Source of the DNA: an uncultured Faecalibacterium sp.
GTDB taxonomy: Bacteria > Bacillota > Clostridia > Oscillospirales > Ruminococcaceae
NCBI GenBank assembly: GCA_900765105.1
Contig: CAAFQM010000265.1
Coordinates: 1 to 31,154 of the forward strand
Reading direction: 5' to 3'
Length of the DNA: 31,154 nucleotides
The notes below the pieces were generated by a model that was not told the origin of the DNA, did no database searches, and saw only the letters and a program-made list of their open reading frames with translations. The position numbers and the translations under genes are program-made. Of the stretch, positions 15,815-24,821 are shown in pieces (the first letter of the stretch is position 1; each line of letters starts with the position of its first letter).

Positions 15815-17710
15815 ATGACTTTTAAAGAACTGAATCTGTCCGCCCCGCTTCTGCGTGCTGTGCAGGAGGCAGGCTATGAGACCCCGTCGCCCATTCAGGC
15901 GGCGGCGATCCCGCCGGTGCTGTCCGGCCGGGATCTGATGGGCTGCGCCCAGACCGGTACCGGCAAGACGGCTGCATTTGCGCTGCCCATGCTGGACCGC
16001 CTGACCGCAAACGCACCCCGCCGCAAGGGCGCTGTCCGCGCCCTGATCCTGACCCCCACCCGGGAACTTGCCCTGCAGATCGGCGAAAGCTTTGACGCTT
16101 ACGGCAAGTACCTCAAGCTGCGCAGCACGGTCATTTTTGGCGGCGTGGGTCAGGCACCGCAGGTGGAAGCGCTGAAAAAGGGCGTTGATATCCTCATCGC
16201 CTGCCCGGGGCGGCTCAACGATCTGATCGGGCAGGGCTTTATCGACCTGTCCGACCTTGAGATTTTTGTGCTGGATGAGGCCGACCGGATGCTGGACATG
16301 GGCTTTGTGCATGACGTGAAAAAGGTTATCGCCAAGCTGCCCAAAGAGCGCCAGAACCTGATGTTCAGCGCCACCATGCCCAAGGAGATCGAACAGCTGG
16401 CGGCAGGCATCCTGCGCAAGCCCGCCTTTGTCAAGGTGGACCCCGTGTCCAGCACGGTGGACCGCATCCAGCAGAGCCTGTACCATGTGGAGAAGGGAAA
16501 CAAGAAATTCCTGCTGCCCTGGCTCATCAAGAACCTGCAGCCCCCTGTGGTCAATGCGCTGGTGTTCAGCCGCACCAAGCACGGCGCGGATAAAATTGCA
16601 AAAGACCTGACCAAGCAGGGCATCCCGGCGGCGGCCATCCACGGCAACAAGAGCCAGACCGCCCGCGTTACGGCGTTGGAGGACTTCAAGGCCGGTAAGA
16701 CCAAGGTGCTGGTGGCCACCGACATCGCAGCCCGCGGCATCGATATCAGCGAGCTGTCCCATGTGTTCAACTACGACCTGCCCGAGGTGCCGGAGACCTA
16801 TGTCCACCGCATCGGCCGCACTGCCCGTGCGGGTGCCGACGGCACGGCCGTCAGCTTCTGTGCCCCGGAAGAGCAGGAGGATCTGGCCGGCATCGAAAAG
16901 CTGAACCGCCGCAGTATCCCTGTGGTGAGCGGCCACCCATGGGACGGTGTGCCCGCGCCGGTGCGCCCGGAGCCGCCTGTGCGCGGCCGGAAACCCAAGG
17001 CTGCTCAGCAGGCCCCGGAAAAACCGGAGCAGCCGCAGGCCGCAAAGCCTGAAAAGCCTGCTAGACCCGAAAAGAAGGCAGCTGCTGCATTCAAAGCGCA
17101 GCCGAAGCAGCCCGTAAAAACCGGAAAAGAGGAATCACCCATGGACGATACCAAGCGTACTTCCGGCGGACGCAATAACGACCGCCGTTCCAATAATAAC
17201 AACAACCGCCCCCGTCGGGAGCAGAACGCCCCGGCCCGCGGCAGCAACGCACAGCCCAAGTTCGACCCGCACTTTGTGAGTGCGCCGGAGACCACCCCGC
17301 TGCGTCCGGCCAAGAAGGCCCCCGCTGCTCCTGCCGCCCCGGCCATCCGTACTGCAGCCCAGCCGGCCCAGAGCAGTCAGAACGGCCCGAAGAACCGCGG
17401 TCGGAACGACCGCAATGCCCGCCCGGGCAGCAGCGCCCAGAACCAGCAGGGCGGCGAGAACCGCAGCCAGAACAACGGCCCACGCGGCCGCGGCCAGGGC
17501 CAGAGTGCTTCCCGCAGCGCCCAGCCTGCCCGCGCACCCCGGGCCGATTCTGCCCGCCGCGGCCGCACCCAGCCGGTGAAGGACGAGGACCCGGGCCTTG
17601 TGCTCATCAGCCGCCGCCCGCCGCAGCAGAAGTTCACCAACTTTGAAGAGTATATGAACGCCCACGGCGGTGTCACCGCACCCATTGAGGATCACAGCGA
17701 CGAAGTATGA
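15815..17710 (+). CDS. DEAD-box RNA helicase with long basic low-complexity tail
   Basis: This is an ATP-dependent RNA helicase of 631 aa, likely in RNA folding, ribosome assembly or decay. All core motifs are present: Q motif (ETPSPIQ), I (AQTGTGKT, 45-52), Ia (PTRELALQ), CPGRL, II (DEAD, 154-157), III (SAT), IV (LVFSRTKHGADK), V (ATDIAARGIDI) and VI (HRIGRTARAG). From about residue 375 the protein becomes a Pro/Ala/Lys- then Arg/Asn/Gln-rich disordered tail of ~250 residues, longer than usual. The start at 15815 has TAGGAG upstream; the longer frame to 15515 crosses the repeat and the DUF1015 gene. It overlaps rlmA by 4 nt. A cold-shock helicase (CshA/RhlE-like) is plausible. Confidence 0.95.
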   Translation: MTFKELNLSAPLLRAVQEAGYETPSPIQAAAIPPVLSGRDLMGCAQTGTGKTAAFALPMLDRLTANAPRRKGAVRALILTPTRELALQIGESFDAYGKYLKLRSTVIFGGVGQAPQVEALKKGVDILIACPGRLNDLIGQGFIDLSDLEIFVLDEADRMLDMGFVHDVKKVIAKLPKERQNLMFSATMPKEIEQLAAGILRKPAFVKVDPVSSTVDRIQQSLYHVEKGNKKFLLPWLIKNLQPPVVNALVFSRTKHGADKIAKDLTKQGIPAAAIHGNKSQTARVTALEDFKAGKTKVLVATDIAARGIDISELSHVFNYDLPEVPETYVHRIGRTARAGADGTAVSFCAPEEQEDLAGIEKLNRRSIPVVSGHPWDGVPAPVRPEPPVRGRKPKAAQQAPEKPEQPQAAKPEKPARPEKKAAAAFKAQPKQPVKTGKEESPMDDTKRTSGGRNNDRRSNNNNNRPRREQNAPARGSNAQPKFDPHFVSAPETTPLRPAKKAPAAPAAPAIRTAAQPAQSSQNGPKNRGRNDRNARPGSSAQNQQGGENRSQNNGPRGRGQGQSASRSAQPARAPRADSARRGRTQPVKDEDPGLVLISRRPPQQKFTNFEEYMNAHGGVTAPIEDHSDEV

Positions 17711-18552
17711 AACATGAACCGTTTGCCCTGTGGCAGTGCCCCCTGTGCGGGGGAAAGCTGACCGGGGACAGCACCCTGAAATGTGAAAAAGGCCACTGCT
17801 TTGACCGCGCCAAGGAGGGCTACTGGCATCTTTTGCCGGTGCAGAGCATGCGCACCAAAGCCCCCGGTGACAGCAAGGAGATGGTGGCCGCCCGCCGCGC
17901 GTTCCTGAACGCCGGATATTACGGCATTTTCGGCGCGGCGCTGGGCGAACTGTGTGCGGAATACGGCGTGCCTGCCGCACCGGATGCCCCGCTGCATCTG
18001 CTGGATGCAGGCTGCGGCGAAGGCTGGTATGACCGGTGCATCGCGCAGAACTTTGCCGAAAGCGGCAAAGCGCTGCAGCTGGCAGGGTTTGACATTGCCA
18101 AGCCCGCAGTGCGGCTGGCCGCAAAGGCTCTGCCCGTGGCGCAGTATGCGGTGGCATCCAGCTTCAGCCAGCCGGTGCGAACCGGCTGGGCGGATCTTTT
18201 GCTGAACTGCTTCTCGCCCTTTGCGCAGGAAGAGTTTTTGCGTGTGCTGCGCCCGGGCGGACGGATGATCTATGTTGTGCCCGGGGCCGAGCATCTCTAC
18301 CAGATGAAGGCCGTGCTCTACGAAAAGCCTTATAAGAACCCGGTGCAGCAGATCGCCTACGACGGCTTCCGGGCCATCGGCGAGCGGGAAGTCTCCGGCA
18401 GCATCACGGTGCCCCACGACCAGCTGGAAGCGCTGTTTGCCATGACGCCCTACTACTGGAAAACGCCGCGCGGCGGGGCAGAGCGCCTTGCCGCCCTGCC
18501 GGAGCTGACGACGGATATTTCGTTCCGGTTCCTTGTATTCGAAAAAGAATAA
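17707..18552 (+). CDS. rlmA: 23S rRNA (guanine-N1)-methyltransferase, RlmA family
   Basis: This SAM-dependent methyltransferase modifies a guanine in helix 35 of 23S rRNA (G745 or G748 in E. coli numbering). A zinc-binding N-terminus has Cys11, Cys14, Cys26 and His30 (CPLC, then CEKGHCFDRAKEGYWHLLP). The SAM site is LLDAGCGEGWYD at about residues 98-109, with FDIAKPAVR and LLNCFSPF further on. At 281 aa it has normal length. It overlaps the helicase stop (ATGA). An intrinsic terminator follows at 18566, ending the long operon. The subtype (G745 or G748) cannot be decided. Confidence 0.93.
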   Translation: MKHEPFALWQCPLCGGKLTGDSTLKCEKGHCFDRAKEGYWHLLPVQSMRTKAPGDSKEMVAARRAFLNAGYYGIFGAALGELCAEYGVPAAPDAPLHLLDAGCGEGWYDRCIAQNFAESGKALQLAGFDIAKPAVRLAAKALPVAQYAVASSFSQPVRTGWADLLLNCFSPFAQEEFLRVLRPGGRMIYVVPGAEHLYQMKAVLYEKPYKNPVQQIAYDGFRAIGEREVSGSITVPHDQLEALFAMTPYYWKTPRGGAERLAALPELTTDISFRFLVFEKE

Positions 18553-18565
18553 ACGTTTGTAAAAG

Positions 18566-18609
18566 GCCCGGAGAACTGCCGCATCCCAGCGGAATTCCCG
18601 GGCTTTTTT
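18566..18609 (+). terminator. Intrinsic terminator after rlmA
   Basis: GCCCGG (18566-18571) pairs with CCGGGC (18598-18603), with further inner pairing (GCCGC/GCGG), followed by six T residues. It closes the operon that starts at rpe. Confidence 0.75.
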
Positions 18610-18637
18610 GCAAGAATGTTCAGAAAAGGAGCGCTTT

Positions 18638-18754
18638 ATGGAGACCATCCGCACGATCCGGCTGAGCAGCGTGACCCGGCAGGAGGACCTGCCGGACTTT
18701 GCACCGGATTTTCCGTATCGTTTTTCCCGCTCAGAGCCGGGCAGCTTTTTCTGA
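18638..18754 (+). pseudogene. Short ORF, possible remnant of an AraC-type regulator
   Basis: A 38-residue frame begins with a good ribosome site (AAAGGA) and reads METIRTIRLSS, then DFAPDFPYRFSRSEPGSFF. The FPYRxSRxE part recalls the first strand of the cupin domain of AraC-type regulators, which would normally continue with a P-W-H-W-H segment. The frame stops there and runs into the terminator of the opposing ECF gene. Remnant status is a guess from this short similarity; it could also be a small peptide gene. Confidence 0.35.
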
Positions 18755-18772
18755 CATCCTCAACTTCATCAT

Positions 18773-18820
18773 AAAACACCACAGCCCCATCTGCCTTACA
18801 CGGCGGACGGGGCTGTGGTG
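18773..18820 (-). terminator. Intrinsic terminator of the ECF S-component gene
   Basis: A perfect 12-bp stem (18777-18788 with 18809-18820) is followed in the minus direction by TTTT (18776-18773). Confidence 0.85.
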
Positions 18821-18845
18821 CTGTATCAGGATAGAGAGATAAAGC

Positions 18846-19499
18846 TTAGTTGGTTTCGCCCTTGGGCAGCAGACCGGCGCGTTCCAGAGCCGGGCGCAGG
18901 GCGAGGTACAGGATGACGACACACACGGTGGAAGCCACACTATTAACGAAGGTGACACCGCCGGCGATCTTGGTCAGAGCCTGTGCGACGGTGTATTCCT
19001 GACCGAAGATGTACACATTGCGGAAATAGCCGAGGAACGGGTCGGTGATGACGTTCAGCAGCAGGCCGGAAGCGGCGGAGACGATGACCTTGACCAGATA
19101 ACCGGTGCTGTGCTTGTCCAGCTGGCGCAGCTTGAAGGCCTTGTGCGCCACGGCACCGCAGGTGATGCCGATGATGAACTTGAGCACGAAGGTGGTGATG
19201 GCATAGCCCGGGTCACCGGCCAGGATGTCGGCCAAAGCCAGACCGATGGCACCGGCCAGACCGCCGGACACACCGTCCAGCAGCAGAGCGGTCAGGGCGG
19301 TGAAGGTGTTGCCCAGATGGAACGAGGAGCCGCCGTAGAACGGGATGCGGAAGAACAGATACGCCACAAGGCTCAGCGCGGCCATGACGCCGGTGAGCGC
19401 CAGCTCCTTGGTGGTGAAGGTGCGCTTGTACAGCACACTGATAAATACGATGGCGATGACTACGACTGCCAGCAGCAGCCACATTGCGGTAGTAGACAT
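18846..19499 (-). CDS. ECF transporter S component, possibly for vitamin B6
   Basis: This 217-aa membrane protein has about six helices and is a substrate-binding S component of an energy-coupling factor transporter. Typical features are LALTGVMAALSLVAYLFFRIPFYGGSSF (residues ~33-60, split here by context), LTALLLDGVSGGLAGAIG and GDPGYAITTFVLKF. The ATPase and T components are not in the window, so it would use shared ones. It is divergent from a MocR/PdxR-type regulator; PdxR-like regulators commonly control B6 uptake or synthesis, so a PdxU-like role in pyridoxine uptake is an inference. A terminator follows at 18820-18773. Confidence 0.85.
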   Translation of the reverse strand: MSTTAMWLLLAVVVIAIVFISVLYKRTFTTKELALTGVMAALSLVAYLFFRIPFYGGSSFHLGNTFTALTALLLDGVSGGLAGAIGLALADILAGDPGYAITTFVLKFIIGITCGAVAHKAFKLRQLDKHSTGYLVKVIVSAASGLLLNVITDPFLGYFRNVYIFGQEYTVAQALTKIAGGVTFVNSVASTVCVVILYLALRPALERAGLLPKGETN

Positions 19500-19672
19500 G
19501 ATGACTTTCCCTCCAGATTTCCAGAACTTGAGATCCCCACAAAACTACTTGACATTTGGGCGTTCAGTAGGTATGCTCCTATTATATGCGGAACTGACAC
19601 CATGAAAATACCCAGAATAAAGTTTTTTTATGGGGTCAGTTTGATGCAATACCCAAACAGGAGGGGAGTTTT
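19500..19672. promoter_or_regulatory. Divergent control region with candidate MocR operators
   Basis: Plus-strand promoter TTGACA-17-TATGCT lies at 19549-19577. A minus-strand TATAAT (19586-19581) for the ECF gene overlaps its start region. An inverted pair AACTGAC (19592-19598) and GTCAGTT (19635-19641), each followed by a direct ATACCCA repeat (19608-19614 and 19649-19655, 41 bp apart), is a good candidate operator for the MocR regulator. Confidence 0.55.
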
Positions 19673-21109
19673 ATGGTCCATCTGACCACGGCGCTGGACG
19701 CGGCCTCGGCGGTGCCGCTGTACGAACAACTGTACCAGAGCCTTGCGCAGGAGATGCGCACCGGGGCGCTGGCGGCGGGCACCCGGATGCCCGGCAAGCG
19801 GCGGCTGGCGGCAGAGCTGTCCGTTTCGGTAAACACGGTAGATGCCGCGTATCAGATGCTTGCGGCGGAAGGGTATCTCGAATCCCGGGAGCGCAGCGGC
19901 TTTTATGTACAGGAATATCTGGCGCTGCCTGCCCGCCCGGCCGGGGTGCCCGAGCCGCAGCCTTTGCATCTACCGGAGCCGCCGCCCGCCCCGCCGGTGC
20001 GGTATGATCTTTCCACCCGGGGTGTGGACCCGGGGCTGTTCCCGTTCCGAACATGGGCGCGGCTGCAGAAGGAGCTGCTGTATTCCTCGCCGGAACTGCT
20101 GACCCACGGCGACGCGCAGGGCGACCCGGCTCTGCGGCAGGCGCTGGCGGAGTACCTCTCCGAGTACCGGGGCGTGCAGTGCGGGGCGCATCAGATCGTG
20201 GTGGGCGCGGGTCTGGAATATCTGCTGGGGCTGCTGGCCCCGCTGCTGCCCGGCACTGCGGCGGTGGAAACGCCGGGCTACCCCCGCGCCCGGCAGGTGC
20301 TGGAAAACAACGGCGTGCGCTGCTGCTGCCTGCCGGTGGATGCCGACGGCCTGTCCCTTGCGGCGCTGAACCGTTCGGAAGCAGCGGTGTGCTATGTGAC
20401 GCCCAGCCACCAGTTCCCCACAGGCGTCACCATGCCGGCGGGCCGCCGGGCAGAGCTGCTGCACTGGGCGGCCCGCAACCCCGGCCAGCGGTACATCATA
20501 GAGGACGATTACGACTCGGAGTTCCGTTTCGACACCCGGCCGCTGCCAAGCCTGCAGGGCATGGCGGGAGCAGATGGGCCGGTGGTGTACCTCTCCACCT
20601 GTTCCCGCAGTCTGGCACCCAGCATCCGCATTGCCTATATGGTGCTGCCGGAACATCTGCTGCCCGCGTGGCGGGAAAAATACCGGCTCTATTCCGGAAC
20701 GGTGAGCCGGTTTGAGCAGCAGACGCTGGCGCGGTTCATCACGGAGGGCTATTTCACCCGGCATCTGGCGCGGGAGCGGATGGCCTACAAGACCCGGCGG
20801 GATGCGTTGGCGGCGGCTCTGGATGCGGCCTTTGCGCCGGGGGAGCTGACCCTTGCAGGCCTGCACACAGGGCTGCATCTGCTGGCAAAGCTGAAAGACC
20901 CGCCCCCGGATGCAGCTTTGCGCCGGGCGGCGGAAGCGCAGGGGATCCGGTTGGGTCTGCTGAGCGACTACGACCTGACCGGCGAAGCCCCCTCGGCGGG
21001 GACGCTGGTGCTGGGTTACGGCTCGCTGGCGGACGAAGCCTGCGCGTCGGTGGGCGAAGCGTTGAAAAAGGCCTGTACGGCGGCAAGAGAAGCTTCGTTG
21101 AGGGTGTAA
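19673..21109 (+). CDS. MocR/PdxR-type regulator (GntR HTH + aminotransferase fold), PLP lysine replaced
   Basis: This 478-aa protein has a GntR winged helix (about 10-78; PLYEQLYQSLAQEM, then SVNTVDAAYQMLAAEGYL) joined by a Pro-rich linker to a fold-type I aminotransferase domain. That domain has YPRARQVLENNGV, TPSHQFPTG and EDDYDSEFRFDTRPL, retaining the pyridine-contacting Asp. At the Schiff-base site the usual S-K-(S/T)-L reads STCSRSLAPSIR: Arg312 (codon CGC at 20606-20608) replaces the lysine. Covalent PLP binding should be impossible. It is divergent from the ECF gene it likely regulates. Its 3' end overlaps the opposing LCP-like gene by 94 bp. Confidence 0.92.
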   Translation: MVHLTTALDAASAVPLYEQLYQSLAQEMRTGALAAGTRMPGKRRLAAELSVSVNTVDAAYQMLAAEGYLESRERSGFYVQEYLALPARPAGVPEPQPLHLPEPPPAPPVRYDLSTRGVDPGLFPFRTWARLQKELLYSSPELLTHGDAQGDPALRQALAEYLSEYRGVQCGAHQIVVGAGLEYLLGLLAPLLPGTAAVETPGYPRARQVLENNGVRCCCLPVDADGLSLAALNRSEAAVCYVTPSHQFPTGVTMPAGRRAELLHWAARNPGQRYIIEDDYDSEFRFDTRPLPSLQGMAGADGPVVYLSTCSRSLAPSIRIAYMVLPEHLLPAWREKYRLYSGTVSRFEQQTLARFITEGYFTRHLARERMAYKTRRDALAAALDAAFAPGELTLAGLHTGLHLLAKLKDPPPDAALRRAAEAQGIRLGLLSDYDLTGEAPSAGTLVLGYGSLADEACASVGEALKKACTAAREASLRV

Positions 21110-21933
21110 GTTCCGCCGACGACGTCCCAGTCTCCGGGCAGAGTTTGAGCTTCCACAGCAGCGGCGTTGTTGGCGAGAAATTCCAGCGTGCGCTCCAGCG
21201 CGGCGTAATCCAGCGCGGTCAGGTCGGTGAGCAGGGAAGAGCTGACCGACCGCAGAGCATCCGGCAGGACAGTGGGCAGAAGGTCGAGGTTCTGCCGGAA
21301 AAAGGCGTCCCACACCGCGCCCCGGGCGGCGGCGCAATGCTCCGGCGGGAGGGCCGGGTCGGCCTGCAGCTGACAGAGAAATTCATGCGCGTCCCCGGCC
21401 GAGATGCCCTGCACGGCCCGGCTGCCGCCGTGGCGGGCAAGTTCCTCGTCGGTCAATGCCCCGGTGAAGCCTACCCGGATCAGCCCGAAGCGCCCGGCAA
21501 GGCGCTCCAGCACGGCGGGTGAAAGCGCCAGATAACGGGTGTCCTCCGGCAGGGGAAGCACCTGCGCCAGTGCTTCCCGGCAGCGGGCTGGGCCGGCAGC
21601 GGTGTAGCACCGTGTGAGCGGGGCGGCCTCCCCGGCAAAGGAAACGGTCAGCTCCGCCGGGATGCTGAGCAGGTGGAAGGCGTTCTGGCTGGCGTTCAGG
21701 TAGGCCAGCAGAAACCCGGGCTGTTCGCCGGATACGCACAGCAGCACGGTGAGCCGGTCGGTGGTTTTGGGCAGCTGAACAGGGATGCCGCTTTCGCTGC
21801 GGGCGGCCTGCCGCAGCTGGGTGCGCAGCTGCCGGTGCGACAGCAGCACCGTGCCGCCCACCAGCGGCACCAGCACCAGAAGCGAGGCCAGCAGCGCCGC
21901 CCAGAATGGGTTCCACCCTTTGCGTCTGTGCAT
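21016..21933 (-). CDS. Degenerate LytR-CpsA-Psr (LCP)-like membrane protein
   Basis: This 305-aa protein has one N-terminal membrane helix (about residues 11-31) and an extracytoplasmic domain resembling LCP ligases: TVLLCVSGEQPGFLLAYLN, then FHLLSIPAELTV (90s), LALSPAVLERLAGRFG, and a C-terminal SLLTDLTALDYAALERTLEF. In active LCP proteins the core is SIPRD; here Ala93 replaces the Arg, the following Asp is absent, and the upstream Asp of the A-D-T segment is missing. Start at 21933 has AAAGGGGTG upstream; longer frames reach into non-coding DNA. The 3' end runs 94 bp into the opposing regulator gene. A structural or inactive homologue is likely. Family call is moderate. Confidence 0.6.
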   Translation of the reverse strand: MHRRKGWNPFWAALLASLLVLVPLVGGTVLLSHRQLRTQLRQAARSESGIPVQLPKTTDRLTVLLCVSGEQPGFLLAYLNASQNAFHLLSIPAELTVSFAGEAAPLTRCYTAAGPARCREALAQVLPLPEDTRYLALSPAVLERLAGRFGLIRVGFTGALTDEELARHGGSRAVQGISAGDAHEFLCQLQADPALPPEHCAAARGAVWDAFFRQNLDLLPTVLPDALRSVSSSLLTDLTALDYAALERTLEFLANNAAAVEAQTLPGDWDVVGGTYTLNEASLAAVQAFFNASPTDAQASSASEP

Positions 21934-22126
21934 AAAAACACCCCTTTCCGGGAGAAAGTATTGGAACACCGGCAGAAAATATGCGGTCGGGATATGGAAA
22001 ACAGAAATTTTCCCGGCCCGCAGCCGGGAGAGACAATGCGCGGCAATACTTGAAAAAGTAATACAAAAATAAAATTCATCCGTTGGCATCACAGATGAAA
22101 AACCTGCATAAAATGGTGCTGATGTC

Positions 22127-22155
22127 TTGCATAGACGAACAAAATATGATATAGT
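22127..22155 (+). promoter_or_regulatory. Promoter of the glycine riboswitch-agcS unit
   Basis: TTGCAT and TATAGT are separated by 17 bp. Transcription would start near 22162, about 40 nt before the riboswitch leader hairpin. Confidence 0.65.
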
Positions 22156-22202
22156 ATTTCTATCGCGTACAGACGTGCGCGGTGGAAGAACCGAAAAAGA
22201 CG

Positions 22203-22424
22203 TGCCCGGGAATGTGCTCGGGCACTCTGGAGAAGCCCGCAAGAGCGGGTGCCGAAGGTGTAAGGCCGCAGGGAAAGGCGGCTGTATCTCTCAGGCAAAA
22301 GGACAGAGCCATCGTCTTTTGCGCACAATGGGTGCGGCCGGGCAAACGGCGTACCCCGGCTGCGGAAAAATGAGAGCGCTTGAATTTTGCGGGCAGAGCC
22401 TTTGGCGGGTTCTGCCCGCTTTTT
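22203..22424 (+). promoter_or_regulatory. Glycine riboswitch (single aptamer) with terminator platform
   Basis: One canonical glycine aptamer lies at 22225-22308, recognised by CTCTGGAGA at the 5' side, GTGCCGAAGG (about 22249-22258), and CTCTCAGGCAAAAGGACAGAG at the 3' side; CTCTG pairs with CAGAG to close it. A GTGCCCG/CGGGCAC hairpin (22203-22225) precedes it. A GC-rich hairpin (about 22335-22368) follows, which may be a ghost partner aptamer. A strong terminator (22389-22424) sits directly before agcS. Control by premature termination is inferred. Whether glycine turns the gene on or off cannot be read; OFF switches are known for related symporters. Confidence 0.93.
22389..22424 (+). terminator. 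Riboswitch-controlled intrinsic terminator
   Basis: GCGGGCAGA (22389-22397) pairs with TCTGCCCGC (22411-22419), followed by TTTTT and another T-run. It lies 30 nt upstream of the agcS start, so it must be regulated for agcS to be expressed. Confidence 0.85.
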
Positions 22425-22453
22425 GCTTTTTGTGTACAGGGGGAAACAAGAGT

Positions 22454-23971
<1,518 letters not shown>

Positions 23972-23979
23972 GAATCAGC

Positions 23980-24018
23980 GCAGGGCTGTCCGCAGGATGC
24001 GGGCGGCCTTGCTTTTTT
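23980..24018 (+). terminator. Intrinsic terminator of agcS
   Basis: A 14-bp stem with G-U pairs (23980-23993 with 23999-24012), loop of 5, followed by six T residues. Confidence 0.85.
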
Positions 24019-24038
24019 CTGCATCCCTGCCGTATAAT
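24009..24038 (+). promoter_or_regulatory. Promoter of FadR-type regulator gene, overlapping the agcS terminator
   Basis: TTGCTT (24009-24014) and a perfect TATAAT (24033-24038) are 18 bp apart. The -35 box lies in the terminator stem and T tract. Confidence 0.55.
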
Positions 24039-24069
24039 GGAGCCGGAAAACACAGGGGAGGGGAGCAGA

Positions 24070-24777
24070 ATGAGCGAATTTTCCCATCTGAAAAACAAGC
24101 TTTTGGCCGAGCAGGTGGAGGACCAAATCTACCACTATATCCTCGATACACCGCTGGAACCGGGGGCGAAACTGCCCAACGAGTTTGAGTTGGGCGAAAA
24201 GTTCGGCGTGGGGCGCAGCACCGTCCGCGAGGCGGTGAAGCTGCTGTCCAGCAAGGGCATCGTGGAGGTGCGGCGTGGCTCCGGCACCTATGTGGTGACC
24301 ACCGCAAAAGGCCTTTCGGACCCGCTGGGTCTGCGCAGCGTACAGGACAAGAACGCCCTTGCGCTGGATCTGGTCAACGTGCGTCTGCTGCTGGAGCCGG
24401 GCATTGCAGAGATGGCGGCGCTGAACGCCACCGAAGAGGACGTTGAGCGCATCCGCCGCCTGTGCGACCGGGTGGAGACCAAGATCCACACGGGAGAAAT
24501 GTATATCGAGGATGACATCGCGTTCCACACCTGCATCGCCGAGAGCAGTAAGAATATGGTGGTGGAACAGCTGATCCCCATCATCGACACGGCGGTGATG
24601 ATGTTCGTCAACGTCACCCACAAAAAGCTGACCGAAGAAACCATCCTGACCCACCGGATGATCACGGAGGCCATCGCCCGGCATGACCCCCTCGGGGCGC
24701 GCAACGCCATGGTGATGCACCTGAACTTCAACCGGAACTGCATCAAAAAGCTCTACGACGGAGAACTGGAAGCCTGA
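24070..24777 (+). CDS. FadR-subfamily GntR transcriptional regulator
   Basis: This 235-aa regulator has a GntR winged helix (about residues 10-78: LAEQVEDQIYHYILD, LPNEFELGEKFGVGRSTVREAVKLL, RRGSGTYV) and an FCD effector domain (about 90-228). FCD metal-ligand candidates are visible in EDDIAFHTCIAESS, THRMITEAI and MVMHLNF. The start at 24070 has GGAGGGGAGCAG upstream. It is monocistronic between two terminators. Its neighbours downstream are a sugar-acid-type dehydratase and GntP permease, so it likely represses them in response to a sugar acid or its keto product. Confidence 0.94.
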   Translation: MSEFSHLKNKLLAEQVEDQIYHYILDTPLEPGAKLPNEFELGEKFGVGRSTVREAVKLLSSKGIVEVRRGSGTYVVTTAKGLSDPLGLRSVQDKNALALDLVNVRLLLEPGIAEMAALNATEEDVERIRRLCDRVETKIHTGEMYIEDDIAFHTCIAESSKNMVVEQLIPIIDTAVMMFVNVTHKKLTEETILTHRMITEAIARHDPLGARNAMVMHLNFNRNCIKKLYDGELEA

Positions 24778-24782
24778 AGAGA

Positions 24783-24821
24783 TGCCCCTGCACGGCGCAA
24801 AAGCTGTGCAGGGGCATTTTT
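24783..24821 (+). terminator. Intrinsic terminator of the FadR-type gene
   Basis: A perfect 11-bp stem (24783-24793 with 24806-24816) is followed by TTTTT. Confidence 0.9.

Noticed and set aside
22309..22388. Second functional glycine aptamer
   Set aside because: The conserved CCGAAGG and CTCTCAGGCAAAAGGACAGAG-type blocks occur only once; the second hairpin lacks them.
22127..22453. N-terminal extension of the AgcS symporter
   Set aside because: The extension would translate the promoter, riboswitch and terminator, and the family's N-terminus matches MVEIV at 22454.
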